A stretch of DNA of 22,773 nucleotides from Ruminococcus sp. (GTDB taxonomy: Bacteria; Bacillota_A; Clostridia; Oscillospirales; Acutalibacteraceae). The notes below the pieces were generated by a model. That model had not been told where the DNA came from. It did not search any database and saw nothing but the letters and a program-made list of their open reading frames with translations. Of the stretch, positions 7,172-14,040 are shown one piece after another. The translations under genes and the position numbers were made by a program. The stretch's first letter is position 1. Every line of letters starts with the position of its first letter. The stretch lies in NCBI GenBank assembly GCA_017481395.1, contig JAFUPE010000003.1, positions 1-22,773 on the forward strand, given 5' to 3'.

Positions 7172-8182
7172 ATGGCATTTTATGAAAATATTTCATTAGA
7201 AAAGGGTATGTACTCAAATCTTGGCAAAAGTATGACACAGGTTTTGGAGGAGCTTGACCCTTCTGCGAATTACGTCGGCACAGAGTTAGAGGGTTTAGAT
7301 GCCTTTTCCCGTCAGCTTAAGCGTTTTGACATCAAGGTAAGCGGTGCGGCGTCTGATAAGGTTGAGAAGTTTTTCCAGACAACAGATTCTGCCGCGCTTT
7401 TTCCCGAGTATGTAAGCAGAGCTGTTCGACAGGGTATGGAGCAGGCTGACGTGCTGGGAAGTATTATTGCGACAAAAACTAATATCTCAGGTATGGACTA
7501 CAGAAGCATTGCCTCTACTCCCGCTGAAGAGGACAAGACCCTTATGGTGGTTAATGAGGGTGCGTATATTCCCGAAACTAAGGTAAGCACTCAGGAAAAC
7601 CTTGTCAAGCTTAAGAAACGCGGCAGAATGCTTGTTTCTTCATACGAGGCTTTACGTTTTCAGCGACTTGACCTTTTTACGGTTACTCTTAAGCAGATTG
7701 GTGCCTACATTGCACGTGCTCAGCTTAAGGATGCTGTAGATGTGCTTTTAAACGGTGACGGCAATGCTAACCCCTGTGATGGTGTTGCTTCTGCTGAGGC
7801 AGGCAAGCTTACATATAGCGACCTTGTTTCTCTGTGGGCAGCGTTAAGTCCTTATGAGCTTAATACTATTTTGGCTCCTACAGCGGCAATGCAGAAGATT
7901 TTAGAGACAACCGAGCTTAAGGATTCTGCCGCAGGTCAGGCCTTCCATGGCACAGGTAAGATGGTTACTCCCTTAGGCGCTAACCTTATTCACACTCAGG
8001 CTATAGACTCAGACATCATTATTGGTCTTGACAAGAACTGTGCCCTTGAAATGGTTGTAGCAGGCGACGTAGTGACAGATTACGACAAGCTTATTGACCG
8101 TCAGCTTGAGCGTGCCGCAATTACGTCTATTGCAGGTTTTGCGAAGATTTACAAGGACGCCGCTAAGAAGCTTACATACTAA
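7172..8182 (+). CDS. Major capsid protein, HK97 fold
   Basis: A 336-residue major head protein. An N-terminal helical arm (about 1-60) is followed by the core: an AALFPEYVSRAVRQGM segment (about 75-90), typical of phage capsids just before the P-domain, then VVNEGAYIPETKV (E-loop and spine region), the long helix around QRLDLFTVTLKQIGAYIARAQ, LNGDG, and an A-domain with ANLIHTQAIDSDIIIGLDKNCALEMV. The length is ordinary for HK97-type capsids without a large delta domain, which agrees with the scaffold being carried on the protease. Two in-frame ATGs occur at 7166 and 7172. I use 7172 since AGGGAGG (7156-7162) is only three bases from the first but nine from the second. Confidence 0.9.
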   Translation: MAFYENISLEKGMYSNLGKSMTQVLEELDPSANYVGTELEGLDAFSRQLKRFDIKVSGAASDKVEKFFQTTDSAALFPEYVSRAVRQGMEQADVLGSIIATKTNISGMDYRSIASTPAEEDKTLMVVNEGAYIPETKVSTQENLVKLKKRGRMLVSSYEALRFQRLDLFTVTLKQIGAYIARAQLKDAVDVLLNGDGNANPCDGVASAEAGKLTYSDLVSLWAALSPYELNTILAPTAAMQKILETTELKDSAAGQAFHGTGKMVTPLGANLIHTQAIDSDIIIGLDKNCALEMVVAGDVVTDYDKLIDRQLERAAITSIAGFAKIYKDAAKKLTY

Positions 8183-8195
8183 GGAGTGACAGAGC

Positions 8196-8564
8196 TTGAG
8201 TTTTTACGATGTTTTAAGACGTTTCGGTCTGCTGAGTGGTCTTGAGGGAAAAGACTTAAGCCGTTATTCCGAACTGTGCAACGAGGCGGCAGAGGATATT
8301 AAAGCAAAGCTTAAGGTGCCCGAAAAAAGTCTTTCGGACTCAAATAAGCTGAGACTTGCATACACAGCCGGGGCGTTGGCGTTTTACAAATACTGCTTGA
8401 TTATTACGGCTACCGAGCCTGACAGCTTTTCGGCAGGCGAGATGAAAGTAAGTGTCAGCGACAAAAAGCTTTTGGGAGCAAAAAGGCTTTTTGAGGAAGA
8501 ATATAAGGCTCTTTCCGATGTGCTTTGTGACTCGGATTTTTACTTCGGGAGGGTAAAGGCTTGA
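8196..8564 (+). CDS. Head-tail connector protein (gp6/XkdH-like)
   Basis: A 122-residue, mostly helical protein in the position of the first head-tail connector (HK97 gp6-like, the ring that binds under the portal). The N-terminal segment with LSRYSELCNEAAEDIKAKL and the middle LRLAYTAGALAFYKYCL helix match the all-alpha organisation of these adaptors. It starts at TTG with AAGGAG nine bases before, and its stop overlaps the TTG start of the next gene. Assignment is by fold pattern and gene order. Confidence 0.65.
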   Translation: MSFYDVLRRFGLLSGLEGKDLSRYSELCNEAAEDIKAKLKVPEKSLSDSNKLRLAYTAGALAFYKYCLIITATEPDSFSAGEMKVSVSDKKLLGAKRLFEEEYKALSDVLCDSDFYFGRVKA

Positions 8565-8920
8565 GCGTATACAAAAGTATTTTGACAGAGCTTAAGAAGT
8601 ACGGCGAGAGTCTTACTGTTACAACAGAAAAGGGCAGCCGCAGGGTAAAGGGAATTTTACAGCCTTTGCTTTACAAAAACAAAATGTATTTAGGCGGTAC
8701 TCAGCTTCCTGACGGATATTTTAACGGAGGGTATTATTTGCTAATCTGCCCACCTGAGGCGTGTCTTCCTGTGCTCGGAAGTGCGATTGTAGAAAACAGC
8801 GGCAAAAAATATATTTTAAAACGAAGCGAAACCGTAACGTTAAAGAACGAGAGCCTTTATGTGTGGGCTGTACTTACGCCCTACGGTGTGCCTTTAGAGG
8901 AGGATTTTTATGAAGCCTGA
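8561..8920 (+). CDS. Head-completion/stopper-like protein
   Basis: A 119-residue, beta-rich small protein following the connector, the usual place of the head-closure or stopper protein (SPP1 gp16-like in role). An N-terminal helix (ILTELKKYGESLTV) is followed by strands with a GILQPL motif, a YLLICPPEACLPVLGS segment and a closing YVWAVLTPYG strand. This pattern is familiar from clostridial prophage proteins between connector and tail genes. It has a TTG start overlapping the previous stop as TTGA, with GGGAGGG upstream. The exact family is uncertain. Confidence 0.6.
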   Translation: MSVYKSILTELKKYGESLTVTTEKGSRRVKGILQPLLYKNKMYLGGTQLPDGYFNGGYYLLICPPEACLPVLGSAIVENSGKKYILKRSETVTLKNESLYVWAVLTPYGVPLEEDFYEA

Positions 8921-9650
8921 CAGCATTATTAAAGGCATTGTTGATGCCGTAAAAGCTAAAAAAGAGCTTAGCGGTGTAAGCTGTGTTTATGCTTACAGTC
9001 GGGAGTTTTCACAGAACCCTGTGTGTGCCTTTACCCTTTGCCTCGGTGTAGGAAAAACAAGGTTTGAGAAAAATCCCGACAGTGCCTCGCCTTTGTTTTG
9101 TACAGAAATTAATCTTTGCCTTCTCGCCCCATCTGGGGCGGGAGGCAAACGCCTTTCTGAGGTGTCGATGTGGATTTCTGAAGCTATAAGAGAGAGTTTA
9201 AGTGTAAACTCTATTGAGGTGGAAAGCCCGAAGTTTAACAGTACAAACTCGACTCTATTTGCCGATATAAAGGTAGTAGTTGAGGACACAAGCTTAGCCG
9301 AAGCTGTGTGCGGACTTTACATTGACGGTACTAAAGAGCAGGGGCTTATTCTTTTTGAAATTGAAAGTGACGATAAGCTTGAGAAAGAAGGAAAGCTTCT
9401 TTCGGGTTATAGCTTTGCCGAAACAGGCAAAACAGGATTTACTATAAAGCTTAAGACTGCAAGACTTCTGAAAACCCGAGCAGATGAGTTTGAACTAAGG
9501 CTTGATTATGACGGCTTTTGCGAGGAGTACAGAAGCTGCAGGGTAAATAAAATAACCAGAGGCCTTTCTCAGTGGGGAAGCTTAAGCTTTACTTACGACA
9601 TAAAAGCGAAAAGCATGGAGCTTTTTGAGAAAGAGGTGCAGGATGATTGA
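8910..9650 (+). CDS. Tail-terminator-like protein with an extra C-terminal domain
   Basis: A 246-residue protein of two apparent parts. Residues 1-137 look like a tail terminator or tail-completion protein (XkdJ or gpU-like in role): an opening helix ending in VDAVKAKKELSG, a strand-rich middle, a helix with LSEVSMWISEAIRESL and an ending in ADIKVVVEDT. Residues 145-240 form a second, strand-rich domain (GFTIKLKTARLL, FELRLDYDGF, SCRVNKITRGL, SLSFTYDIKA) that I cannot assign. Neck-terminator proteins are usually 110-150 residues, so the extra domain is unusual. It is the last neck gene before the LysM protein, exactly where sheath and tube genes are absent, and might replace them as an adaptor. 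The start is ATG 8910 with GAGGAGG six bases before. Confidence 0.5.
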   Translation: MKPDSIIKGIVDAVKAKKELSGVSCVYAYSREFSQNPVCAFTLCLGVGKTRFEKNPDSASPLFCTEINLCLLAPSGAGGKRLSEVSMWISEAIRESLSVNSIEVESPKFNSTNSTLFADIKVVVEDTSLAEAVCGLYIDGTKEQGLILFEIESDDKLEKEGKLLSGYSFAETGKTGFTIKLKTARLLKTRADEFELRLDYDGFCEEYRSCRVNKITRGLSQWGSLSFTYDIKAKSMELFEKEVQDD

Positions 9651-9771
9651 TTATTCTCAAAAAGAATATTCAGAGACGTCGGGTTATGGCTATGACGAAA
9701 GTCTTGCCGAAGACTTAAGTTTGGAGCTTCAGCGTGACAGCAGGCGTTACTTCGCGGATTTTGAAAGTTAA
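9643..9771 (+). CDS. Small acidic protein of 42 residues at the tape-measure position
   Basis: A short ORF, ATG 9643 to TAA 9771, encoding 42 residues rich in Ser, Asp, Glu and Tyr (opening MIDYSQKEYSE, ending YFADFES). It overlaps the previous gene's last eight bases, with an AGAGGTG site about five bases upstream of the ATG, and its TAA overlaps the Shine-Dalgarno of the next gene. It sits where a contractile-tail phage would have its tape-measure gene, just before the LysM gene. There is no homology I can recognise. It could be a real small connector or regulator, a residual fragment of a lost gene, or simply an open stretch that keeps the following gene translationally coupled. Confidence 0.5.
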   Translation: MIDYSQKEYSETSGYGYDESLAEDLSLELQRDSRRYFADFES

Positions 9772-9781
9772 GGAGATTTAT

Positions 9782-10297
9782 ATGGAGCTTGCTTTAATGA
9801 GATATAAAGGCTTTACTCTTTGGTGTAATCCGCTTTCCATAGAGATTGAAAGCAAAATTAACAACGTAAGCTACACCTTGCCCTATAGCGGCGAGGTGCA
9901 GGAATACGCAGGCAGAAAATGCAGGGTTATAAGCGGCAAGGGAGAGCTTAGAGGTAAGGATTGCCTCAGCCAGTACGCCAAGCTTTATGCCCTGCATGCA
10001 GAGGGTGGCAAGGGCATACTTTCTTTGCCTACAATAGAGCCTGTAGAAGCTTTATTTACAAGACTTACAGCCCTTGCTGACGTTACTCCGGACAGAATAA
10101 GCTACAGCTTTCAGTTTGTAGAACTTAGTAGTAACGAGAATTTGAAAACAGGGAAAATTCACAAGGTTAAAGAGGGAGAAACCCTGTTTGACATAGCTTA
10201 CAAATACGGTGTTTCGGTGGATTCTCTCATAAAGCTTAATCCTCGGGTGCGGCGACCCGATGAGCTTGAGACTTTTGGGGAGATTAAAGTATGCTGA
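9782..10297 (+). CDS. LysM-domain baseplate/tail protein (XkdP-like)
   Basis: A 171-residue tail protein. Residues 1-115 form the beta-rich N-terminal domain seen in XkdP and related clostridial contractile-tail proteins, with the characteristic run FTLWCNPLSI (11-20), then LPYSGEVQEYAGRKC, a GKGELRGK motif (52-59) and a YSFQFVEL strand (108-115). Residues about 126-171 are a LysM repeat (HKVKEGETLFDIAYKYGV), as also found in gp53/gpX-like tail proteins, where it usually tightens packing inside the baseplate rather than binding wall sugar. I start at ATG 9782, six bases after AGGAG; a longer frame from 9734 overlaps the 42-codon ORF. It is the first gene of the baseplate module. Confidence 0.8.
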   Translation: MELALMRYKGFTLWCNPLSIEIESKINNVSYTLPYSGEVQEYAGRKCRVISGKGELRGKDCLSQYAKLYALHAEGGKGILSLPTIEPVEALFTRLTALADVTPDRISYSFQFVELSSNENLKTGKIHKVKEGETLFDIAYKYGVSVDSLIKLNPRVRRPDELETFGEIKVC

Positions 10298-11205
10298 CAG
10301 TAAAAGCGGTTGATATATACGGAAATAATATTTTTGCGGGCACGCCCTTAAGCATCGTTTTAAACCGAGAGGAGGACGTCCCTGCCGATAGTTTAGAGCT
10401 CGACTTTGCTGATGTAAAGCTTCCGGTGCTTAAAAAAATTATCCTTTACCGACAGGAAAAGGTGGTTTTCAGCGGCGAGGTTGACGAGCAGATTCGTGAA
10501 CTTAGCGAAAAGGGACACACCCTGATTACAGCACGCAATAGTGCGTCAAGGCTTATTGATAACGAGGCATATCCCATGAGCTTTGTAAATCCTTCCACAG
10601 AGGATATTTTTGCTCGCTATGCTTTGCCCTTCGGCTTTAAAAAATACATAGGAGAAAACCGCGGATATCAGGGCAGGTTTACCGTCAGCAAGGGAACCTC
10701 TTGCTTTTCGGTTATTAAAAGATTTGCCAAAGAGGTTTATGGTGCTTTTCCTGCCTGCGAGGGCGATATCCTTTATATTGAAGGCATTAAAAGTGACGAT
10801 ACACTTATGCTTGGCGAAGGCGGTACTCCCTTTGAAAGCCTCAAAGTTGTGAACTTAAGATGCAATAGAATTTCGGGCGTATATGTAAAGCTTAAGGACG
10901 GCGAGGGTTACAGCAGTTTGGTTGCTGACAACGAAGCCGAAAACGAAGGGATTAGTAAAATCCGCTATCTTAATACTGCCTCTGGCAGTGCCGCCACCCT
11001 TATAGATGCAGACAGGATTTTAGCCGAAGCAAGGGGCAAAAGCTTTTATGCTCAGGCAGTTTGCCGAGGTTTTTTCGGTGATGCTTTGGGTAAAGATGCC
11101 CATGTGCAGGGAGTGGATTTTAAGCTTTATGTATCGGCGGTAAGATTTATATCCGGCAAAAAGGGTGAGTATACAAAGCTTACTTTTAAGCGAAAGGAGG
11201 AATAA
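10291..11205 (+). CDS. Baseplate hub protein (XkdQ / gpD-like)
   Basis: A 304-residue hub protein, analogous to T4 gp27 and P2 gpD, which forms the central ring to which the spike binds. Features are an N-terminal beta-barrel with YRQEKVVFSGEVDEQIRELSEKG (about 51-73), a TARNSASRLIDNEAYPM segment (about 77-93) typical of XkdQ/YqbQ relatives, a helical insertion with EDIFARYALPFG, and a LysM-unlike but beta-rich end (HVQGVDFKLYVSAVRF, GEYTKLTFKR). It starts at ATG overlapping the previous stop by seven bases, and is followed after two bases by the spike gene. The order LysM, hub, spike, gp25, J, I matches contractile-tail phages. Confidence 0.8.
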   Translation: MLTVKAVDIYGNNIFAGTPLSIVLNREEDVPADSLELDFADVKLPVLKKIILYRQEKVVFSGEVDEQIRELSEKGHTLITARNSASRLIDNEAYPMSFVNPSTEDIFARYALPFGFKKYIGENRGYQGRFTVSKGTSCFSVIKRFAKEVYGAFPACEGDILYIEGIKSDDTLMLGEGGTPFESLKVVNLRCNRISGVYVKLKDGEGYSSLVADNEAENEGISKIRYLNTASGSAATLIDADRILAEARGKSFYAQAVCRGFFGDALGKDAHVQGVDFKLYVSAVRFISGKKGEYTKLTFKRKEE

Positions 11206-11207
11206 GC

Positions 11208-11546
11208 ATGTGGCTTACATCATTTATAAATAAAGAAAAGGCGGTGCAGTCTGCCACCAAGGGTAGTATCACCTCTTCACAGGCTGAAAGCCTACAGGTT
11301 GATTCCAGCACACAGCACAGAGATGTTTCGGTAGTGGCACCCTACGGAATTGCTTACGTTCCCCCTGTAGGCGAGGGTGCGGTGGTGGTACCCTTTGAAG
11401 GCGGCGAAGCCTGCGTGGGTGTGCTTTCTAAGGTGCCCTTAAAGCTCAGCCGCGGAGAGCTTATGCTTTATTCTGCTGGTGGTGCCAGCATTGTGCTGAA
11501 AAACGACGGCTCGGTGCTTATTAACGGAGAGAAGGTGGGAGATTAG
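11208..11546 (+). CDS. Baseplate spike protein (gpV / Mu gp45-like)
   Basis: A 112-residue protein resembling a short Mu gp45 or P2 gpV-type spike, which caps the hub and pierces the target membrane. The OB-like part holds VSVVAPYGIAYVPPVGEGAVVVPF (about 43-66) and the following strands read GVLSKVPLKLSRGELMLYS. The end has the repeated beta-helix pattern ASIVLKNDGSVLINGE (94-109), typical of gpV tips. It is short, with a single turn and no visible HxH iron-binding tip. It has AGGAGG just upstream. DUF2577 (XkdR) occupies this slot in PBSX, but the motifs here favour the gpV/gp45 type. Confidence 0.72.
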   Translation: MWLTSFINKEKAVQSATKGSITSSQAESLQVDSSTQHRDVSVVAPYGIAYVPPVGEGAVVVPFEGGEACVGVLSKVPLKLSRGELMLYSAGGASIVLKNDGSVLINGEKVGD

Positions 11547-11902
11547 TGGATATTCTGCTTATTAACGGCGATATAGGTGTTACAAATTGCGGCGATTATC
11601 TTTTTGCCAAGGGCATAGAAGAAGCCCTTGAAAAGGCTTTGATGTGTGCCAAAATTAAAAAGGGCAGTTTTATCTATAACAAGGCTTTAGGTACCACACT
11701 GGGCAGTATTGATTGTGACAGCGTTAGTGCACGAAAAACCGCTACCACGCTTATAAACGAGGTACTAATCAATACTGCGGGATATGTTGCCGAGGTTGAG
11801 AATATTGAAAAAACCGCCGACGGCAAAATCAGCCTGCTTATAGCGGTTAGCGGTAACGAAGAAACAAGAAGGGGGCAGGTGATAGTAAATGCAGACCTAT
11901 GA
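11546..11902 (+). CDS. Baseplate wedge protein (gp25/W-like)
   Basis: A 118-residue protein of the gp25/gpW wedge family (PF04965) or the related DUF2634 (XkdS) group. It has the expected small alpha/beta layout, with GIEEALEKALMCAKIKKGSFIYNKALGT (about 23-50) in place of the usual helix-loop before the conserved small-residue turn, and strands ending in LLIAVSGN. It starts at GTG 11546, sharing one base with the preceding TAG, with AAGGTGGGAG upstream. gp25 proteins join wedges to the first sheath disc through an EPR-like motif, which I do not see here. This agrees with the absence of a sheath gene in the cluster. Confidence 0.7.
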   Translation: MDILLINGDIGVTNCGDYLFAKGIEEALEKALMCAKIKKGSFIYNKALGTTLGSIDCDSVSARKTATTLINEVLINTAGYVAEVENIEKTADGKISLLIAVSGNEETRRGQVIVNADL

Positions 11903-12953
11903 TGAAATTTTAAAAAGTATGACGGATAAATATACAGAGCTTTCGGGGATAGTTCCTGATGAAGCCTCGGATATCGGTATAAGATTAAGGGTATTGGCGG
12001 GTGAGATTTACGCTAACGCTGTTAATCTTCAGTGGCTTAAAAGACAGATGTTCGTCTCAACTGCTGAGGGAGAATACCTTGATATGCACGCTAGCGAGCG
12101 AGGTATAGTAAGGCGAGAGGCAACGCCCTCATACGGTGAGGTTACCTTTTCAGTAAACGAGGCATTGAGTGAAAATGTAAGTATTCCCAAGGGTACTGTA
12201 GTGGCAACCTTTGCATCGCTTCTGCGTTTTGAAACTTTAAGCGATGCAGTACTTGCGGCAGGTTCGCTTTCTGTAACGGTAAAGGCAAAGAGCACAGGCG
12301 TTGGCAGAGATTATAACGTGATTAATGGCAAAATTTCGGTTATGGTAACACCTCCTGCAGGAATTGATGCTGTGGCTAACGCCGCGGCGTTTGAGGGCGG
12401 ATGTGATAGTGAGAGCGACGAAAGCCTGAGAGAAAGAATAGTAAAAAGCATAAAATTTCCTGCAAACTCTACTAACTGTGCTTACTACGAGGCTATGGCT
12501 CAGAGTGTTAGCGGTGTCAGCTCAGCATCAGCTGTGCCACGAAGCAGAGGTGCAGGTACGGTAGATGTGTATATTGCCGCTGACGGAAGTATTGTGTCAG
12601 ATGAAACAGCAGAAAAAGTGCAGATTTTGCTTAGCACAGAGCGAGAGGTGAACGTTGACGTGCTTGTAAAAAAGGCACAGCCGTCAAATGTGAATTATTA
12701 CATCAGAATCGAAATTCAGGAGGGTTACGGCTTCGATGAGGTTAAGAACGGACTAATAAAGCGAATTTCTGATTTTATTGCAACACGCGGAGTTGGCGGT
12801 GAGGTACTTTTGTGTCAGCTTTCCGAGGTTATTTATCACACCCAGGGTGTTAAGGCGTTTAGCTTTGTATCGGGACTTAACAGTGACTACCAAGCCGATA
12901 GCAGCCTTTTCCCTGTAGCAGGTACAATATCTATTGCAAGAGGTACAACATGA
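11889..12953 (+). CDS. Baseplate J-like wedge protein (gp47/XkdT-like)
   Basis: A 354-residue baseplate J protein (PF04865), the structural core of the baseplate wedge. Typical motifs are QTYDEILKSMTDKY at the start, YLDMHASERGIVRREA (about 59-74, the conserved LD-G-RxR-A region), GTVVATFASLLRFET, and GGCDSESDESLRERIVKSI (about 169-187) with the ESDE-LRER signature. Then SVSGVSSASAVPRSRGAGTVDVYI matches the V-x-V...G-V-V region. The length is normal for the Gram-positive group. It overlaps gp25 by 14 bases with AGGTGA six bases before the ATG, and its stop overlaps the next start as ATGA. The reading frame is complete. Confidence 0.88.
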   Translation: MQTYDEILKSMTDKYTELSGIVPDEASDIGIRLRVLAGEIYANAVNLQWLKRQMFVSTAEGEYLDMHASERGIVRREATPSYGEVTFSVNEALSENVSIPKGTVVATFASLLRFETLSDAVLAAGSLSVTVKAKSTGVGRDYNVINGKISVMVTPPAGIDAVANAAAFEGGCDSESDESLRERIVKSIKFPANSTNCAYYEAMAQSVSGVSSASAVPRSRGAGTVDVYIAADGSIVSDETAEKVQILLSTEREVNVDVLVKKAQPSNVNYYIRIEIQEGYGFDEVKNGLIKRISDFIATRGVGGEVLLCQLSEVIYHTQGVKAFSFVSGLNSDYQADSSLFPVAGTISIARGTT

Positions 12954-13516
12954 GAACTCTTACGTCAATGATTGAAAAGTTAAGTCCTTTAGGAGTTTAT
13001 AAGCTTACAAAGGACAGTGTAGTATATGCCGAGCTGGCGGCTTTTGCGGCGGGTCTTGAAATTCTCAGGGATACTCTTGATACTATTTTGAAAGAGAGCT
13101 TTATTGTTACCGCTGAGGATTTTGGTATAGAAAATCTTGAGAGGCTCGTCGGTAATGTGCGCAGTGATTTACCTATCGGTAAAAGACGTGAAATGCTTAT
13201 TGAAAGACTAAGTCTTAATTACTGCGACTTTACCCCCAAGGGCTTTGAAAAAATGCTCAGGCTTATTGGTGTAGAGGGTAGTATTGAGGAATATCCCGAA
13301 AATGAACGCATAGTGCTTAATCTTTCTGAGGGCGAGTATAACGAGGCTCAGCGAGAGTGGATAGTTTCTCAGGCAAGGGCACTTTTGCCTGCACATATTG
13401 AGTGGGACGTGGTCTTCGCAGGCTTTAACTGGGAAACGTCCGACAGCCTTAATAATACTTTTGCTCAGATTGACGGCAAGGGCTACATCTGGAAGAAAAT
13501 TGACTATCTGATTTAG
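12950..13516 (+). CDS. Tail protein I / DUF2313 (XkdU, YmfQ-like) baseplate protein
   Basis: A 188-residue baseplate wedge protein of the gpI/DUF2313 (PF10076) kind. A helical start (SMIEKLSPLGVYKL, YAELAAFAAGLEILRDTLDTILKE) leads to the conserved segment FGIENLERLVG (about 59-69), SDLPIGKRREMLIERL (about 73-88) and a KGFEKMLRLIG helix, as in YmfQ family members where the sequence reads L-x-x-WE. The end is strand-rich with LLPAHIEWDVVF. It is translationally coupled to J through ATGA. The protein links the wedge to the fibre gene that follows. Confidence 0.78.
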   Translation: MRTLTSMIEKLSPLGVYKLTKDSVVYAELAAFAAGLEILRDTLDTILKESFIVTAEDFGIENLERLVGNVRSDLPIGKRREMLIERLSLNYCDFTPKGFEKMLRLIGVEGSIEEYPENERIVLNLSEGEYNEAQREWIVSQARALLPAHIEWDVVFAGFNWETSDSLNNTFAQIDGKGYIWKKIDYLI

Positions 13517-13530
13517 AAAGGAGACGCGAT

Positions 13531-13971
13531 ATGCCATCTGCAAACAAAACATCCAATTTGGGTCTTAATCAGTGGGTAGATTCAGACCGACCTATGCGTA
13601 ATGACTTTAACAGCGACAACGCATTGCTTGATTTAGCTGTTGGCGGACACATTAATAACAGCGACATTCACGTAACTGCTGAGGAAAAAGAGATACTTAA
13701 GGATTCTCACATTGTGTATGCTTACGCAGGCTCGGGTGAAAGCACAAGAACTATAACCTTAACAGAAACATTTCGCTTTATTTATATTTTTGCAAGCGGA
13801 AAGCCTTTGCTCGATTCAGGCAAGGCATACTCCGCTATGGGCTATGTTTCCCTTGGATCAAGTCTGGGACTGAGCATTTCGGCATCGGGTACAAGCTTTA
13901 CCGTAAGCCAGAATGACACCGCTTCGTTAAATGAAAGCGGTGTGCAGTACAAGGTCGTTATGTTTAAATAA
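13531..13971 (+). CDS. Short tail-fibre / receptor-binding protein
   Basis: A 146-residue protein, last of the cluster. The N-terminal segment (2-50) with SANKTSNLGLNQW and RNDFNSDNALLD is the attachment domain common to many Firmicutes phage and PBSX-type fibres. It ends in a short DIHVTAEEKE linker that often precedes a receptor-binding tip. The remainder (about 65-146) is a small beta-rich domain. Known fibres in such clusters are usually several hundred residues with collagen-like or pectate-lyase domains, so this is a minimal version, and no chaperone gene follows. AAGGAG precedes the ATG by about eight bases, and a terminator follows after 20 bp. Confidence 0.78.
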   Translation: MPSANKTSNLGLNQWVDSDRPMRNDFNSDNALLDLAVGGHINNSDIHVTAEEKEILKDSHIVYAYAGSGESTRTITLTETFRFIYIFASGKPLLDSGKAYSAMGYVSLGSSLGLSISASGTSFTVSQNDTASLNESGVQYKVVMFK

Positions 13972-13990
13972 ATAGCAGAAAACAAGAACA

Positions 13991-14022
13991 CTCCCGAAGT
14001 TTAAAGCTTCGGGAGCGTTTGT
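13991..14022. terminator. Terminator shared by the particle cluster and the convergent membrane-protein gene
   Basis: A perfect 9-bp stem CTCCCGAAG / CTTCGGGAG (13991-13999 with 14007-14015) is followed by CGTTTGTT on the plus strand. It lies between the converging genes ending at 13971 and 14041. No attachment-site repeat is found here. Confidence 0.75.
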
Positions 14023-14040
14023 TATAGGTTTATTGAATTA

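Noticed and set aside
2954..13971. Tailocin (headless contractile injection device)
   Set aside because: Tailocins keep sheath, tube and tape measure but lack terminase and capsid; here the reverse is seen.
2862..14040. Attachment sites of a prophage
   Set aside because: No direct repeat of useful length was seen between the two edges of the cluster, and no integrase or tRNA target is present.
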